NCBI RefSeq assembly: GCF_024713945.1
Contig: NC_134682.1
Span: 2,852,001 to 2,916,000, forward strand
From: Dermatophagoides farinae
Lineage: Eukaryota; Arthropoda; Arachnida; Sarcoptiformes; Pyroglyphidae
Direction: 5' to 3'
DNA: 64,000 nt
Part shown: positions 54,527 through 64,000 of the stretch, piece after piece
How the letters are laid out: each line of letters starts with the position of its first letter
How positions within the stretch are numbered: position 1 is the stretch's first letter
The notes under the pieces: generated by a model
The model's database searches: none
What the model was told of the DNA's origin: nothing
What the model saw: the letters and a program-made list of their open reading frames with translations, nothing else
Program-made: the position numbers and the translations under genes

Positions 54527-57500
54527 ATGCAATCAAATTTCAAAACTTTATTTGAATCAATGATTGATAATCATCAATCGATTATTACGGATTTGCCAGA
54601 TGAAATTAATTGGCTTGAATTAATGCAATCAATTGATGACAAGTATTCCAATTATTTGGTCAAACAATGCCAAAATGTTTGCAAGTTTTTGAAAACTGGA
54701 TCCGATTGCCGTGATAAGATATTGAATATATTTTTCTATCTATTATTAGATATTGAACCAAATTGTTCTGTACAATTATTTCTTCTGAAGAAATTGAACA
54801 AAGAAAATGTATATAAATTATTTACTAATCTTGTTGAATCATCAATAATTGGCATCGAATACTTGCCATCGAATGCTGAACGAATTCTCGTGAATCTTTC
54901 GATTCTTTTCAATCATAATTTAATCAGTAAAGATTTTGGATTTTTATCCAAACTTATCGCAGCAATCTTTCGATTTCATCGGATACGTCGCAAAAATTTG
55001 GATCTCTATTGTCATGAAGATTCTACTTTTTCATCAACTGATTTATTCGGCAAATTTTCATTTTATTTTGACAATGAATTCAAATTGGCAAGCTTAATTC
55101 TTAATTGGATGCGTAAAAATGTTGAAAAATTAAATCCGGATTTTGAATGCACGCTTCGAGCATATTATAGATCAATATCGTTATTGTTGAAACAATATTT
55201 CTTTACAAATACCGTATTGATACAAGGTTGCCTTGTTATCATTAATGTTTGGTACCTGTTGTATTCAAATAATGAATTATCCGTATTCCATGATAATATC
55301 GAACCATTATCGTTGGAGTTCAATAGCGAATTTTTCATGACATTATTATCGACATTCCTAATGGAATCATTTAAATCACCAGCATTACTCACATTGAATA
55401 TTGGAAATTTGATAAAACAAATGTTAACTATCGATCATTGTGATTCAAATTTCGTCTACCATCTTGCATTACTCCAATTCAATTGGGCTAAAACAATCAA
55501 ATTTATTGTCGAAAATCATCGAGCAAAATTATCATCGACTATCATTGAAATTGTTATTCGACAAGATGTGAATGAAATGTTAAATTTTTCAATCCAAAAT
55601 TGGTCACATACAAATGTTGATTACATTTTTTCCACTGCATCATTATCTATACAAATTTTAAGAATCATTTCTATGTCATCTTGGTTCGAATCTTATCTCA
55701 TCAATCAATTATATTCAAAATTCTGTGAATTTAATCATTCCGATTTTCGTTTATTTTGCATTATATCTGATTCGATTGGTATAAAAGAGTTTGGAAAAAT
55801 TTTTCAACATTTATTACGAAATGAATATAGTTTATTGAATTCTATGGAAAAATTATTATCAACAGTTTCAATTTCTTCATATGATAATGATACGAATGAT
55901 GATGATGATGATGATGATGGGAATTTGTTTATAAATCTCTCAATACGAAATATTGATTTTGTTGAATACTTATCAATAAGATTAAAGTTATTTTATCCGG
56001 AACATATCGATATTCTTTGTGATGAATTTCTTAGATTATTACAAAAATCGCCTTATCGACAATCACAATATTTTCTTAAAATTATTCTTCCAAAACTTTT
56101 TCAACATTTTCCATCATCAAAAATGATTGTCAAACAAATATTCGCACACGTATTTAGTGATGGTAATGAACAAACATTATGGACAATGAGGCCAGATTTA
56201 ATTTTGCTATTGCTACAATTAAATCAAAAGGAAAATTTACAAATTATTGATGAGAAAAATGCTGTTCAAAATTTTGCCGAAAAATTTGCTCTTCAATATA
56301 TCAATAATAATGATGATGATTTACGGTTACATACATTACGATTGTTAATCGAATCGAAAATGAACAAAAAAGATGAATTGAATCAAATAGAATTAAATCT
56401 TATATATCGGCTATTCAAAAATTGCGACACCATTCAACGAGCATATGGTCGTGATCAGTTAATCAAGTTGTTTAGAATATTATTCACTAGAATTGCTCGA
56501 GCGATCACCACACAACATAAAAGAAACAAAACGGAATTTGTTGGAAACAATCAAATCTATTATGATTTCATTCAAATGATATGCCGATATTGTTTTGATA
56601 ATCTACATATAAATCGATATTTTGGTTCATTGTTGATTTATTTACAAATTTTACATTTATTAGTCGACAAGTTACTTGTATCGACTAAACCGTTATTAAT
56701 TATGCTACAAGATTCATGTATCACACCTGTTGATCGCCAATCCTTAATGTTCATGCTTCAACATAGTTTACAAGAAATTCGAACCGCTGCCAAAGATTTT
56801 ATTGTTTCATGTTATCACTTGAAGCTTATAGCATTCACACAAAATGAAATTAATTTTCTCAACAAATGGTCCAAAACAATGTTACAATCCATCCAGCCTA
56901 GAGAATCACAAATCGGTGTCATTCTGAAACAGCTTACAGTTTCTCTTGATGATAATAATGGTTATTCTTCACATTTTGATGTAATTCAAACATTGATTAT
57001 TGAATTAAATCAAAGAATCGCAGTGATTAATGTAAATATAACAAATTCTTGTACATCACCATGTTATCCATTGCTTTTAGCCATACGAACATTACTGTGC
57101 AATGAAATTGATTTGAATAAATTAAAATCTGATCTTCAAAATGATGAACAGAAATTGTCTTCTTGGAAAATTTTATTCATCCAAATGATCGATTCTTGTA
57201 TGGCTGCTTGTGAATCGATCATATCGATTGTCTGTAATGATTCACCAGAAGGTCACTTACCAGCTGTAGAAAATTTAGAGAATATAAATTTTGATTTTCA
57301 TGATGATCATATAAGTGAATTGTATATGATATCACAAATGCTTTTGATAAACGGTTGGATGACAATCAAAGAATCAGTTCTTATTATAAGTCACTTGGTA
57401 AATTCGTTTCCATATCATCGATCGGCAAATGAAACGATAATATCTTGTGTATATATCGATAAAATTATTGATTTTTTATACAAAAATCAACTAAACCTTG

Positions 57501-60079
57501 TACATCGTGGAGCATTTGAACAAAGTTCACAAGGATTCAATCATCTTATAGCATCATTGTTGAAGAATGAATGTAAAATATGTAGAAAAAAAATTGAATC
57601 AAAAATTGATGAAATCAAAAAACGTTTACAAAAACGGGAAGATGATGGAATGTTTCCAACTTATGTTTCGATTACTCGTCGGAGTGCTGGACTTCCTTTC
57701 ATTATACAATCAATCATTGCTGGCGATCTAAATGGCGTTTATTGTTCAACATTTATCGGAACATTGGTCGATATATTGGATACTGAAAAAATTGATCAAA
57801 ATAATCAAAGACAATCATGGCAAATTATTCATTCATTGAATATTTTAAAATCACTGATACATGATAATCGATTATCATCGGTGACAGCTATTTGGATTGA
57901 AAAATTATTTAAAATAAGCATTTTATGGTTTAAACGTGATACATATAATCATTGTCTTCATGATTCTAATTCTACAAATTTTGTTTATTCAATACAGAAT
58001 TCCACCTCATTGTTATTGTGTTCATTGATAACAAAGGTTTTTGGTGTGAAACGTAATCGTTTAGATACAAGTCGTAAAAATCGAATGTCATCATTATCAT
58101 TCTTTCAAAGTTATCCATCACTTTATTCATTCATTTTACGACAATTAGAATCACCACAAATCTGCTATGATCATTCACAGTTATTGTTCATAAATCCTAT
58201 TCTTATAATATTGTCCAAATTGATTATTTCGAAAAGTGCAAATAATGTTTATGATGCAAATAAATTTTTGCCACTAATTAAGAATATTATTTACGAATGT
58301 CGTGATGCTCGTTTACGTCGTTTAGCTGTTCATACCTATAGTCGATTATTATCATCAAATAGCTATTCAAATGTTATTATCGATTTGAATGAAAAATTGA
58401 TTGAAAATGAAATAAAAACAAAAAAACTAAATCATTTACATGGTTTAGCAATGCTGGTGGCTGAAATTTCTCGAGAATTTTGTCTACAAACAATGAATTC
58501 AAACACAGAATCTAAAGATTTATCATCTTCCTCGTTAATCAAATTGTATGATAATTTGATGGAAATATTTAAGAATCAATGGATCATGAACGGCCTAGTA
58601 TTGGGAATACTTCATCAAGCTCATTATAGAATCTTTGTATGTTTGAAATCAAAAAATGAATCCATTGTTTTCAAAGATCACACCGTAATACTCGAAGAAA
58701 AATTGGTCAAACTAATCACAAATAACAATGTACAAGATGATTATAGCGTCAATTTAATTATCGATTATCTCATCCATAGTTTTATTGATTCAACTTATCA
58801 AACATTTTTCTCGACACTCGACATGATCGTTGCAAGCAAAAAAACTTTTGAAGCAAAATTGACTCTTTGGTACTGGCTCAATAGTAGAATACTATTGAAT
58901 GATCATGATGTGAAACTAGACCGTTTGGAATTAAATCTTTTGAAATTCAAATTATCAAATTTGGATACTATATACATTGATAACATAGAAGAATCTATCA
59001 GAATTCAAAAATATTTGGCCAAAAATTTTAATCATCAAATCAGATTAGATCAAGAATGTATTTATAGCCTCATTCAAAATTCTATTGAAATAGATAAGTT
59101 TTTCACTGTCCAAAATTTGAATGTTTTCAATAATGTTGAATTGCTTATTTTAAATGAAATATTTATTCTTATTTTCATTGCAAGAAGAATTGGACTTTTC
59201 ATTGATATGAATGACATTGTCAAAAGGCTTGCAAATTCAAATGTTTATTCTTTTTTGGATCTAGCCTTGGAAATGGATGAAAATGACACTTTATTATTAC
59301 TAATTGAACAATGTATTGAAGATTTTGATGAACCGATTTTGAATTCATCAGTATGGTCTAAATTTGTAGATAATATCGAAAATCTAGCAGCAAAACTGGA
59401 AAATATTTCCGATCGTTTGACAGCTATCTATTGTATTGGCAGTTGTGTACGAAAATTTCCATTTTCCAATCTATCTACTAATCAAGATTCATATGATATT
59501 TTGGTTCGAATTTCTATTCAATTTATTCAACTTTTACAAGATAATGAAAAAATTATTCGCAATGCTTCCGTCGTGCAAATTACAAAATTAGCTACCATGT
59601 TTCTAAATGAAATGAATCAGAATATGTCACCACAAAAAAATTGTATCCGATTATTTGTACAGATTATGATGACAGGAACCGAAAATCAAAATCGAATCCA
59701 ACAAACAATTCGAGCCATTTTCCAAATCGCTTTACATTTTCTTGCCAATGACAATACATTAGAATCTTGTTCATCGGCCAGATTATTCGATAAAACAAAA
59801 ATGAACATTTTCATTGATGAATATTCAATATGGATGGATTTAATTGATGAACTTTACTTATATTGTCAACAGCAGCAAATTATCGAATCAAAGATTCATA
59901 ACATTACATTGGAAATATTTCTCAAACAATCTGATGATTATATATGCAAACAATTCGAAAAAATTGAATCAGAATTAAATCATGCAAAAGATCTGGATGA
60001 TGAAAATACAGAATTCATCTATAGCGATCGATCAATAAGACGGAAAAAATTTTTACAATTATTTCAACGATTAATTTAA
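54527..60079 (+). CDS. THADA: THADA/Trm732 homologue (DUF2428, HEAT-like repeats)
   Basis: One uninterrupted frame of 1,850 residues, close to vertebrate THADA (about 1,950). The protein is all-helical with repeated hydrophobic pairs, fitting HEAT/ARM solenoids. The DUF2428 hallmark is at about residues 1040-1060 (PTYVSITRRSAGLPFIIQSI), preceded by MLLINGWMTIKESVLIISHL and followed by YECRDARLRRLAVHTYSRLL. An Asp run sits at about 456-462. Yeast Trm732 partners the Trm7 (FTSJ1) methyltransferase for 2'-O-methylation at position 32 of the tRNA anticodon loop; animal THADA is also linked to calcium handling and energy storage. A tRNA-modification role is inferred from the family. Unlike its neighbours it has no intron. 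Confidence 0.85.
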   Translation: MQSNFKTLFESMIDNHQSIITDLPDEINWLELMQSIDDKYSNYLVKQCQNVCKFLKTGSDCRDKILNIFFYLLLDIEPNCSVQLFLLKKLNKENVYKLFTNLVESSIIGIEYLPSNAERILVNLSILFNHNLISKDFGFLSKLIAAIFRFHRIRRKNLDLYCHEDSTFSSTDLFGKFSFYFDNEFKLASLILNWMRKNVEKLNPDFECTLRAYYRSISLLLKQYFFTNTVLIQGCLVIINVWYLLYSNNELSVFHDNIEPLSLEFNSEFFMTLLSTFLMESFKSPALLTLNIGNLIKQMLTIDHCDSNFVYHLALLQFNWAKTIKFIVENHRAKLSSTIIEIVIRQDVNEMLNFSIQNWSHTNVDYIFSTASLSIQILRIISMSSWFESYLINQLYSKFCEFNHSDFRLFCIISDSIGIKEFGKIFQHLLRNEYSLLNSMEKLLSTVSISSYDNDTNDDDDDDDGNLFINLSIRNIDFVEYLSIRLKLFYPEHIDILCDEFLRLLQKSPYRQSQYFLKIILPKLFQHFPSSKMIVKQIFAHVFSDGNEQTLWTMRPDLILLLLQLNQKENLQIIDEKNAVQNFAEKFALQYINNNDDDLRLHTLRLLIESKMNKKDELNQIELNLIYRLFKNCDTIQRAYGRDQLIKLFRILFTRIARAITTQHKRNKTEFVGNNQIYYDFIQMICRYCFDNLHINRYFGSLLIYLQILHLLVDKLLVSTKPLLIMLQDSCITPVDRQSLMFMLQHSLQEIRTAAKDFIVSCYHLKLIAFTQNEINFLNKWSKTMLQSIQPRESQIGVILKQLTVSLDDNNGYSSHFDVIQTLIIELNQRIAVINVNITNSCTSPCYPLLLAIRTLLCNEIDLNKLKSDLQNDEQKLSSWKILFIQMIDSCMAACESIISIVCNDSPEGHLPAVENLENINFDFHDDHISELYMISQMLLINGWMTIKESVLIISHLVNSFPYHRSANETIISCVYIDKIIDFLYKNQLNLVHRGAFEQSSQGFNHLIASLLKNECKICRKKIESKIDEIKKRLQKREDDGMFPTYVSITRRSAGLPFIIQSIIAGDLNGVYCSTFIGTLVDILDTEKIDQNNQRQSWQIIHSLNILKSLIHDNRLSSVTAIWIEKLFKISILWFKRDTYNHCLHDSNSTNFVYSIQNSTSLLLCSLITKVFGVKRNRLDTSRKNRMSSLSFFQSYPSLYSFILRQLESPQICYDHSQLLFINPILIILSKLIISKSANNVYDANKFLPLIKNIIYECRDARLRRLAVHTYSRLLSSNSYSNVIIDLNEKLIENEIKTKKLNHLHGLAMLVAEISREFCLQTMNSNTESKDLSSSSLIKLYDNLMEIFKNQWIMNGLVLGILHQAHYRIFVCLKSKNESIVFKDHTVILEEKLVKLITNNNVQDDYSVNLIIDYLIHSFIDSTYQTFFSTLDMIVASKKTFEAKLTLWYWLNSRILLNDHDVKLDRLELNLLKFKLSNLDTIYIDNIEESIRIQKYLAKNFNHQIRLDQECIYSLIQNSIEIDKFFTVQNLNVFNNVELLILNEIFILIFIARRIGLFIDMNDIVKRLANSNVYSFLDLALEMDENDTLLLLIEQCIEDFDEPILNSSVWSKFVDNIENLAAKLENISDRLTAIYCIGSCVRKFPFSNLSTNQDSYDILVRISIQFIQLLQDNEKIIRNASVVQITKLATMFLNEMNQNMSPQKNCIRLFVQIMMTGTENQNRIQQTIRAIFQIALHFLANDNTLESCSSARLFDKTKMNIFIDEYSIWMDLIDELYLYCQQQQIIESKIHNITLEIFLKQSDDYICKQFEKIESELNHAKDLDDENTEFIYSDRSIRRKKFLQLFQRLI

Positions 60080-60565
60080 AAAAACAAATTATTTATGAAT
60101 TGTAGAATTTTTTTTTTGTTGAAAACACACAAGGGGATTTACAAATTTTTTTTTGTTCTCATAATAATAAATTGCATTATTAAAGATTTCTTGATTAATT
60201 ATTAAAATTGAAATGAAGAATCACTATTCGAATGTTTCGATTTCGTCTAAAATTTTTTTTTTTTTTTTTGGACACCGCAAAATCAGCAAAAAATTCATAA
60301 AAATTTTCACGTTTCCTGCAAAATTATCTAGACTAGTTTCTTATAATGATATAAAATTCAAATTGGAATGCAACCAAGACCGACGATCGAGAAAATCGAA
60401 CAAACGAATTGGAAAGAAAGAATATACACAACACGAAAAAAAAGCTTAATAATAAATTATTAGAATAAAACGGGCGTTGATATTGTAAAGTGTGTGAAGC
60501 ATGTGTGTGTGTGTGTGTGTGTGTGTGATGGGTGGAAATGATGTCTAAGAAAGAGCGACGTGTTT
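60080..60565. other. Convergent 3' region of THADA and V-ATPase E
   Basis: AT-rich, with T-runs near 60250 and a GT microsatellite at 60502-60526. The 78-residue frame at 60213 starts in this spacer, has no motif, and is not supported. Confidence 0.6.
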
Positions 60566-61448
60566 CTAATCATCAAATTTTCGATTCGGATTTCGTTGAA
60601 ACAATGCCACCCGAATTTCCGGCAAAAGCTGTTGACTAATCAGCTCTAAACGACTTTCAAGCGTATTAGTAACTTTAATTTTACCAGCTTGGGCATACAA
60701 TTCAATACCACCACAGCTATGTAAAAAAAAGATGAAAACATTAAGCTAGGATTTTATTTAAATTTGATGTTACTTACGTATCTGATGAAAGATAACGATC
60801 TTTATCGATTTTGATCGCAACATTGCGTTTGGTGGCAGCATTATATTCTTTTTTAACAGAATCCAATAAAGACTCTACCAAGGTCAAATCTTGTTTACGG
60901 CAGCAGATAACAACTTCTGATTCGACCAAACGGAACACACTTTGGGCAATTAATTTTTGCATTACTTTTTTGTATAGTTCATTATCTTTGGTCACTTCTG
61001 CCAATTTTTGTCGCGCTTCTAACAGAACATTTTTGATTAAATCTTCACGTTGTTTCAAAACTCGAAGCCGTGATTGATTTTGAAGATGAGAATTATAACT
61101 ACGAACAAAAAAAAATTAAGCAACGTATAATGAGCACTGATTATTATTAAACTTACATTCTTCGTTTTAATTCAACTTGTTTTTCTTTTTTCTCGAAAAA
61201 TTCAATAATCTTTAACCGTTGTTCTTGTACGAGACGACCTTTTTCAATGTTGAATTCTTCTTCAGCTTTGGCTTCGATTTCTTCGGCTTTTTCATTTGCT
61301 TCTTGTTCAATAAAAGCAACCATGTGCTTAATCTTTTTCATTTTCAAACGAATAAATTGACAATGGACAATTAACATGTACTCAAGTTAATTCATGTACG
61401 AAAAAAAAATCATACCTGTTTTTGGACATCAGCTTCACCTAAAGCCAT
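60566..61448 (-). CDS. Vha26: V-type proton ATPase subunit E
   Basis: Four exons on the minus strand (61448-61416, 61332-61157, 61098-60778, 60716-60566) join in frame to 226 residues, exactly the family length. The N-terminus [11 protein letters not shown] is split from [20 protein letters not shown] by an 83-bp intron. The long coiled coil ([20 protein letters not shown]) forms the E stalk, and the C-terminal globular part includes [16 protein letters not shown] and [20 protein letters not shown]. Subunit E pairs with G in the peripheral stalks holding V1 to V0, and so acidifies endomembrane compartments. The tiny first exon is typical of this gene. Confidence 0.95.
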
Positions 61449-62099
61449 TTTGATAATTCGTTTGCTAACAACAACAACAACAAAAAATTGAAATATTGGT
61501 CAAACACCAAAAATGTTAACTATGAAAATAATTACTGGGCGTTATAATCACTATCGATATTGATAATAACGATGATGATCAATTGGACTAAAAACCGAGA
61601 GTGATGATATATCACGGACATCATCATCATCATCATCATCAATAGTATAAATCAATGGTAGCAGCATCGTTAAAAGTCACGACCACAGCTACAATATAAC
61701 CGGTTGTCCATTCATTTATTCCATATTTTTTAGAGATAATTTCGGGCTGGAATAAATCCTGGAATAAATTCTTATTATTGATAGAATTTAGATTTAACAA
61801 CTAATTGCAATTGAAATTGATTTTGAAATTAAATTCTTGATTAATTCAAAAAAAAAGATTCTTTTTCGTATTTGAAAATTGCCACTACGAATGTAACGTC
61901 ATTTTGATATGACTGTAAAGAGTAGTGGCTCAGCGGCTCATGTTCATAAATTGCCAGACACAGCAAAGGACAAACATTGTTGCCGTTGTGAGTTCTGATC
62001 AAGGTAAGTTAAGATTTTTGCTATCATCCAAATTTCGAATTTCTGAAACGTTTTGTTTTTTCCATTATCAAGATAAAGCCATCTAAACTTCGGAAAAAA
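61449..62099. promoter_or_regulatory. Divergent promoter region, V-ATPase E and small mitochondrial protein
   Basis: About 650 bp between two divergent housekeeping-type genes. It holds CAT/GAT tracts and, on the plus strand, a likely 5' UTR intron (donor GTAAGT at 62004, acceptor AG at 62071-62072) just before the next ATG. No TATA box is clear. Confidence 0.5.
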
Positions 62100-62342
62100 A
62101 TGTATAACATTCGTATGTTTCAACGTTTGGGACGTTTGGTTTCAAATCCAAATGTTCAATTACAAACCCGTCGAACATTGTATCCTCATTATATTAAATA
62201 CATGGCAGTGAATGTTGGTCCAAAATCAATCGGTATCGTTGAAAAAACTATTGTCTATCTGGGATTTTTGTTTGGAATTCTTGGGCCAGCAACATACATT
62301 ATGTATGATGTGGGCAAAAAACGTCCAGATAATAAACGATAG
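62100..62342 (+). CDS. Small single-span mitochondrial protein, possibly cytochrome c oxidase subunit 8-like
   Basis: 80 residues: an Arg-rich, acid-free N-terminus (FQRLGRLVSNPNVQLQTRRT) that looks like a mitochondrial presequence, then VGPKSIGIVEKTIVYLGFLF with one membrane helix, and a basic tail KKRPDNKR. Length, the K-(S/I)-G-x-x-E element before the helix and the prolines within it recall COX8-type subunits, but the similarity is too short to be sure; another small respiratory-complex subunit is possible. The ATG is 27 bases after a 5' UTR splice acceptor. Confidence 0.55.
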   Translation: MYNIRMFQRLGRLVSNPNVQLQTRRTLYPHYIKYMAVNVGPKSIGIVEKTIVYLGFLFGILGPATYIMYDVGKKRPDNKR

Positions 62343-62964
62343 AATGAATGAATGTATCAAAAGAAAAAAAAAATTATAATCGCAATTCAATTCTATTTGA
62401 ATCGATCAATTTGTCTGTCTTGTTAGAATTTTTATTTGCCCATAAATTTGAATACGATGTATAAATAAATCAGTAATGATCTATAGATTTTAAAAAAAAG
62501 TTATTTAATTTCATCAAAAAAAAAAAATTATCAGGTTCCATATTTATTCATTCATTTCATTTATGAATGAATCCAATGAATCCTTGGACTGGTGGTGGTA
62601 GTAGTATTTGAAACAATTAGTGCGACTACTTTGATGTTGAAATATATAAACACACATTGAATTGGTAGTGGTATACAAAACTGTACTATTTGTGATATAT
62701 ATACATTTTTAGTGATTGAATCGTATCAAAATAAATTGTGTTGGAAGTTTTTGGAACGATTGCATTTATCATCATAATAATAACATAATCGATTGATGAT
62801 TTCTTTTAGATCAATATGGTAGTTGTAATATGACAAATGACAAACATCGTCATCATCATCAATAAATAGAAATTAAATTAAATAAAAATATATTTTGTAT
62901 CACGAATTTTCTACAAAGTTCTTGTTATTATCATTCATGTAGTCGTACTGATTACGAATACAAG
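62343..62964. other. Spacer before TOLLIP
   Basis: AT-rich 622 bp; no supported gene. It contains microsatellite-like AAAT/CAT tracts and the presumed TOLLIP promoter. Confidence 0.55.
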
Positions 62965-64000
62965 ATGAGCGAAACCAAACCGAAAAAATTGTTAAGTCAA
63001 ACAATAAATGGTGATGATCATAATGTTAATCCTGATTTAAATTCATCTGAATCAACAACAAATGATCAAAGTGTTAAGCAAAAAATGCCAAACGTACAAA
63101 ATGTAAACGGACATTCCGTTGTTCTTGGACAACTACCAGATGATTTTCTTCGTCTTGATTCTGCATCGGCAACGAATCAACGAACTTGTAACCAGATTGA
63201 ACTTGACGAAGAATTGGCTGCATCACTTCAACGACAATATGATTCACAAGCATTGGCACAACAACGTAACGTAGCCAATTGGAATTCCAATTATCGTGCT
63301 TATTTGTCCATAACGTTTGTTGAAGCTCATTTGGTCAAAAATTATGGCCTGATGAGCATGAGTCCATATGTTCGAATTCGAGTTGGCAATACCATCTATG
63401 AAACAAGAACCAGTACTCGAGGTGGAAAGAATCCAAAATGGAATGAAACTTGTCGTTGGTAAGTTTTTTTTGTTTATAAAGCTAAATGATATATAAGGTT
63501 TATCTAATTTGAATAATTTTAGTTATTTACCAATCGGATGTGATACCATCGCAATAGAATTGTATGATGATTGCCTATTTACGCAGGATGAATTAATTGC
63601 ATGGGCAACGTACAAAGTACCTGAAAATTTTCTACGATTCACGACAGAAACACCTGAGCATTCATTTGAGGAGAAAATTGTCTTGTCAGGCAAACAAGGT
63701 GAAGGATTGGAAGGTGAATTGTTTATTTCTGTCAATTCTAAGGTAAGTTATTATTTTTTTTTGTTACCATATTCATGCTATAACCTGATTCTCATTGATT
63801 CGAATACAGCCTGTAACGGCCGAAACATTGCGTACATACATGACGGCACCTATTTACCATTCACATTTGAACGCACCCGGAATGCTTATTTCCGGTCCAC
63901 CAATACTTGCGGCTCCATTGATTGTTCATCAAAGTCCTGTTCCGGCAACCACTTTATTACCACCATCATCTCGACAGCCGCAGCAACAAGTTGCTGTCCA
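62965..64000 (+). CDS. TOLLIP: Toll-interacting protein, 5' part
   Basis: Exons 62965-63458, 63523-63742 and 63810 to the window end, in frame (about 301 residues visible; introns of 64 and 67 bp). After a Ser/Asn-rich N-terminus comes the conserved LGQLPDDFLRL (Tollip GELPxDFLR, the Tom1-binding region). The C2 domain spans about residues 113-238: LSITFVEAHLVKNYGLMSMS, PYVRIRVG, GKNPKWNETCR, ELIAWATYKVPENF and SGKQGEGLEGELFISVNSK. A proline-rich linker follows; the C-terminal CUE ubiquitin-binding domain must lie beyond the window. Tollip binds PI3P and ubiquitin on endosomes and dampens Toll/IL-1 signalling. The N-terminal 60 residues are longer than in vertebrates. Confidence 0.92.

Noticed and set aside
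55165-55392. Minus-strand ORF inside THADA
   Set aside because: Shadow of the strong plus-strand frame.

Overview
This window is nuclear DNA of a small-genome arthropod, most likely an acariform mite. I infer this from the A+T-rich composition, host introns of about 50-80 bp, runs of GAT/CAT and CA/GT repeats, and the spliced metazoan genes at both ends. An astigmatid (dust-mite-like) source fits best, but that is inference. No bacterial features are present.

Left flank (1-15.9 kb), gene-dense: the 3' part of LSM8 (U6 snRNA Sm-like ring), a two-exon UQCC4/CCSMST1-like mitochondrial assembly factor, a double-length ABCG transporter (NBD-TMD-NBD-TMD), a six-exon LENG8/SAC3-domain gene on the minus strand, and a two-exon BAG-domain co-chaperone of the BAG3/Starvin type. 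Right flank (53.3-64 kb), gene-dense: a five-finger C2H2 protein, an uninterrupted 5.5-kb THADA homologue, V-ATPase subunit E, a very small mitochondrial membrane protein divergently placed from it, and the 5' part of TOLLIP.

Between them (about 16-52.6 kb) lies a transposon island with no intact conserved host gene. It is bracketed by an inverted repeat of about 1.2 kb whose arms each carry the same intron-containing tRNA-Tyr(GTA) gene; related LINE fragments lie just inside both arms. The island holds nested, mostly dead elements: Ty1/copia, BEL/Pao-like gag, a retroelement with an env-like third ORF in four copies, I/R1-like LINEs, Tc1, mariner, hAT, piggyBac, a Helitron 3' end, two related solo LTRs, at least three MITE families, a foldback-like element, a 165-bp satellite and scrambled topoisomerase II fragments. 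Target-site duplications (TSDs) allow several insertions to be ordered. One copia was inserted into another, and the pair was then split by an inversion whose ends can be placed.

The most unusual object in the island is a long open frame at 40.3-41.9 kb. It has no introns, richer third-position G/C than its surroundings, and no recognisable host or transposon domain. It looks like a captured viral nucleoprotein-type gene, but I could not confirm the family.

The host genes are housekeeping or stress functions (RNA processing, respiratory-chain assembly, vesicle acidification, protein quality control, Toll/endosome sorting) and do not form one pathway.
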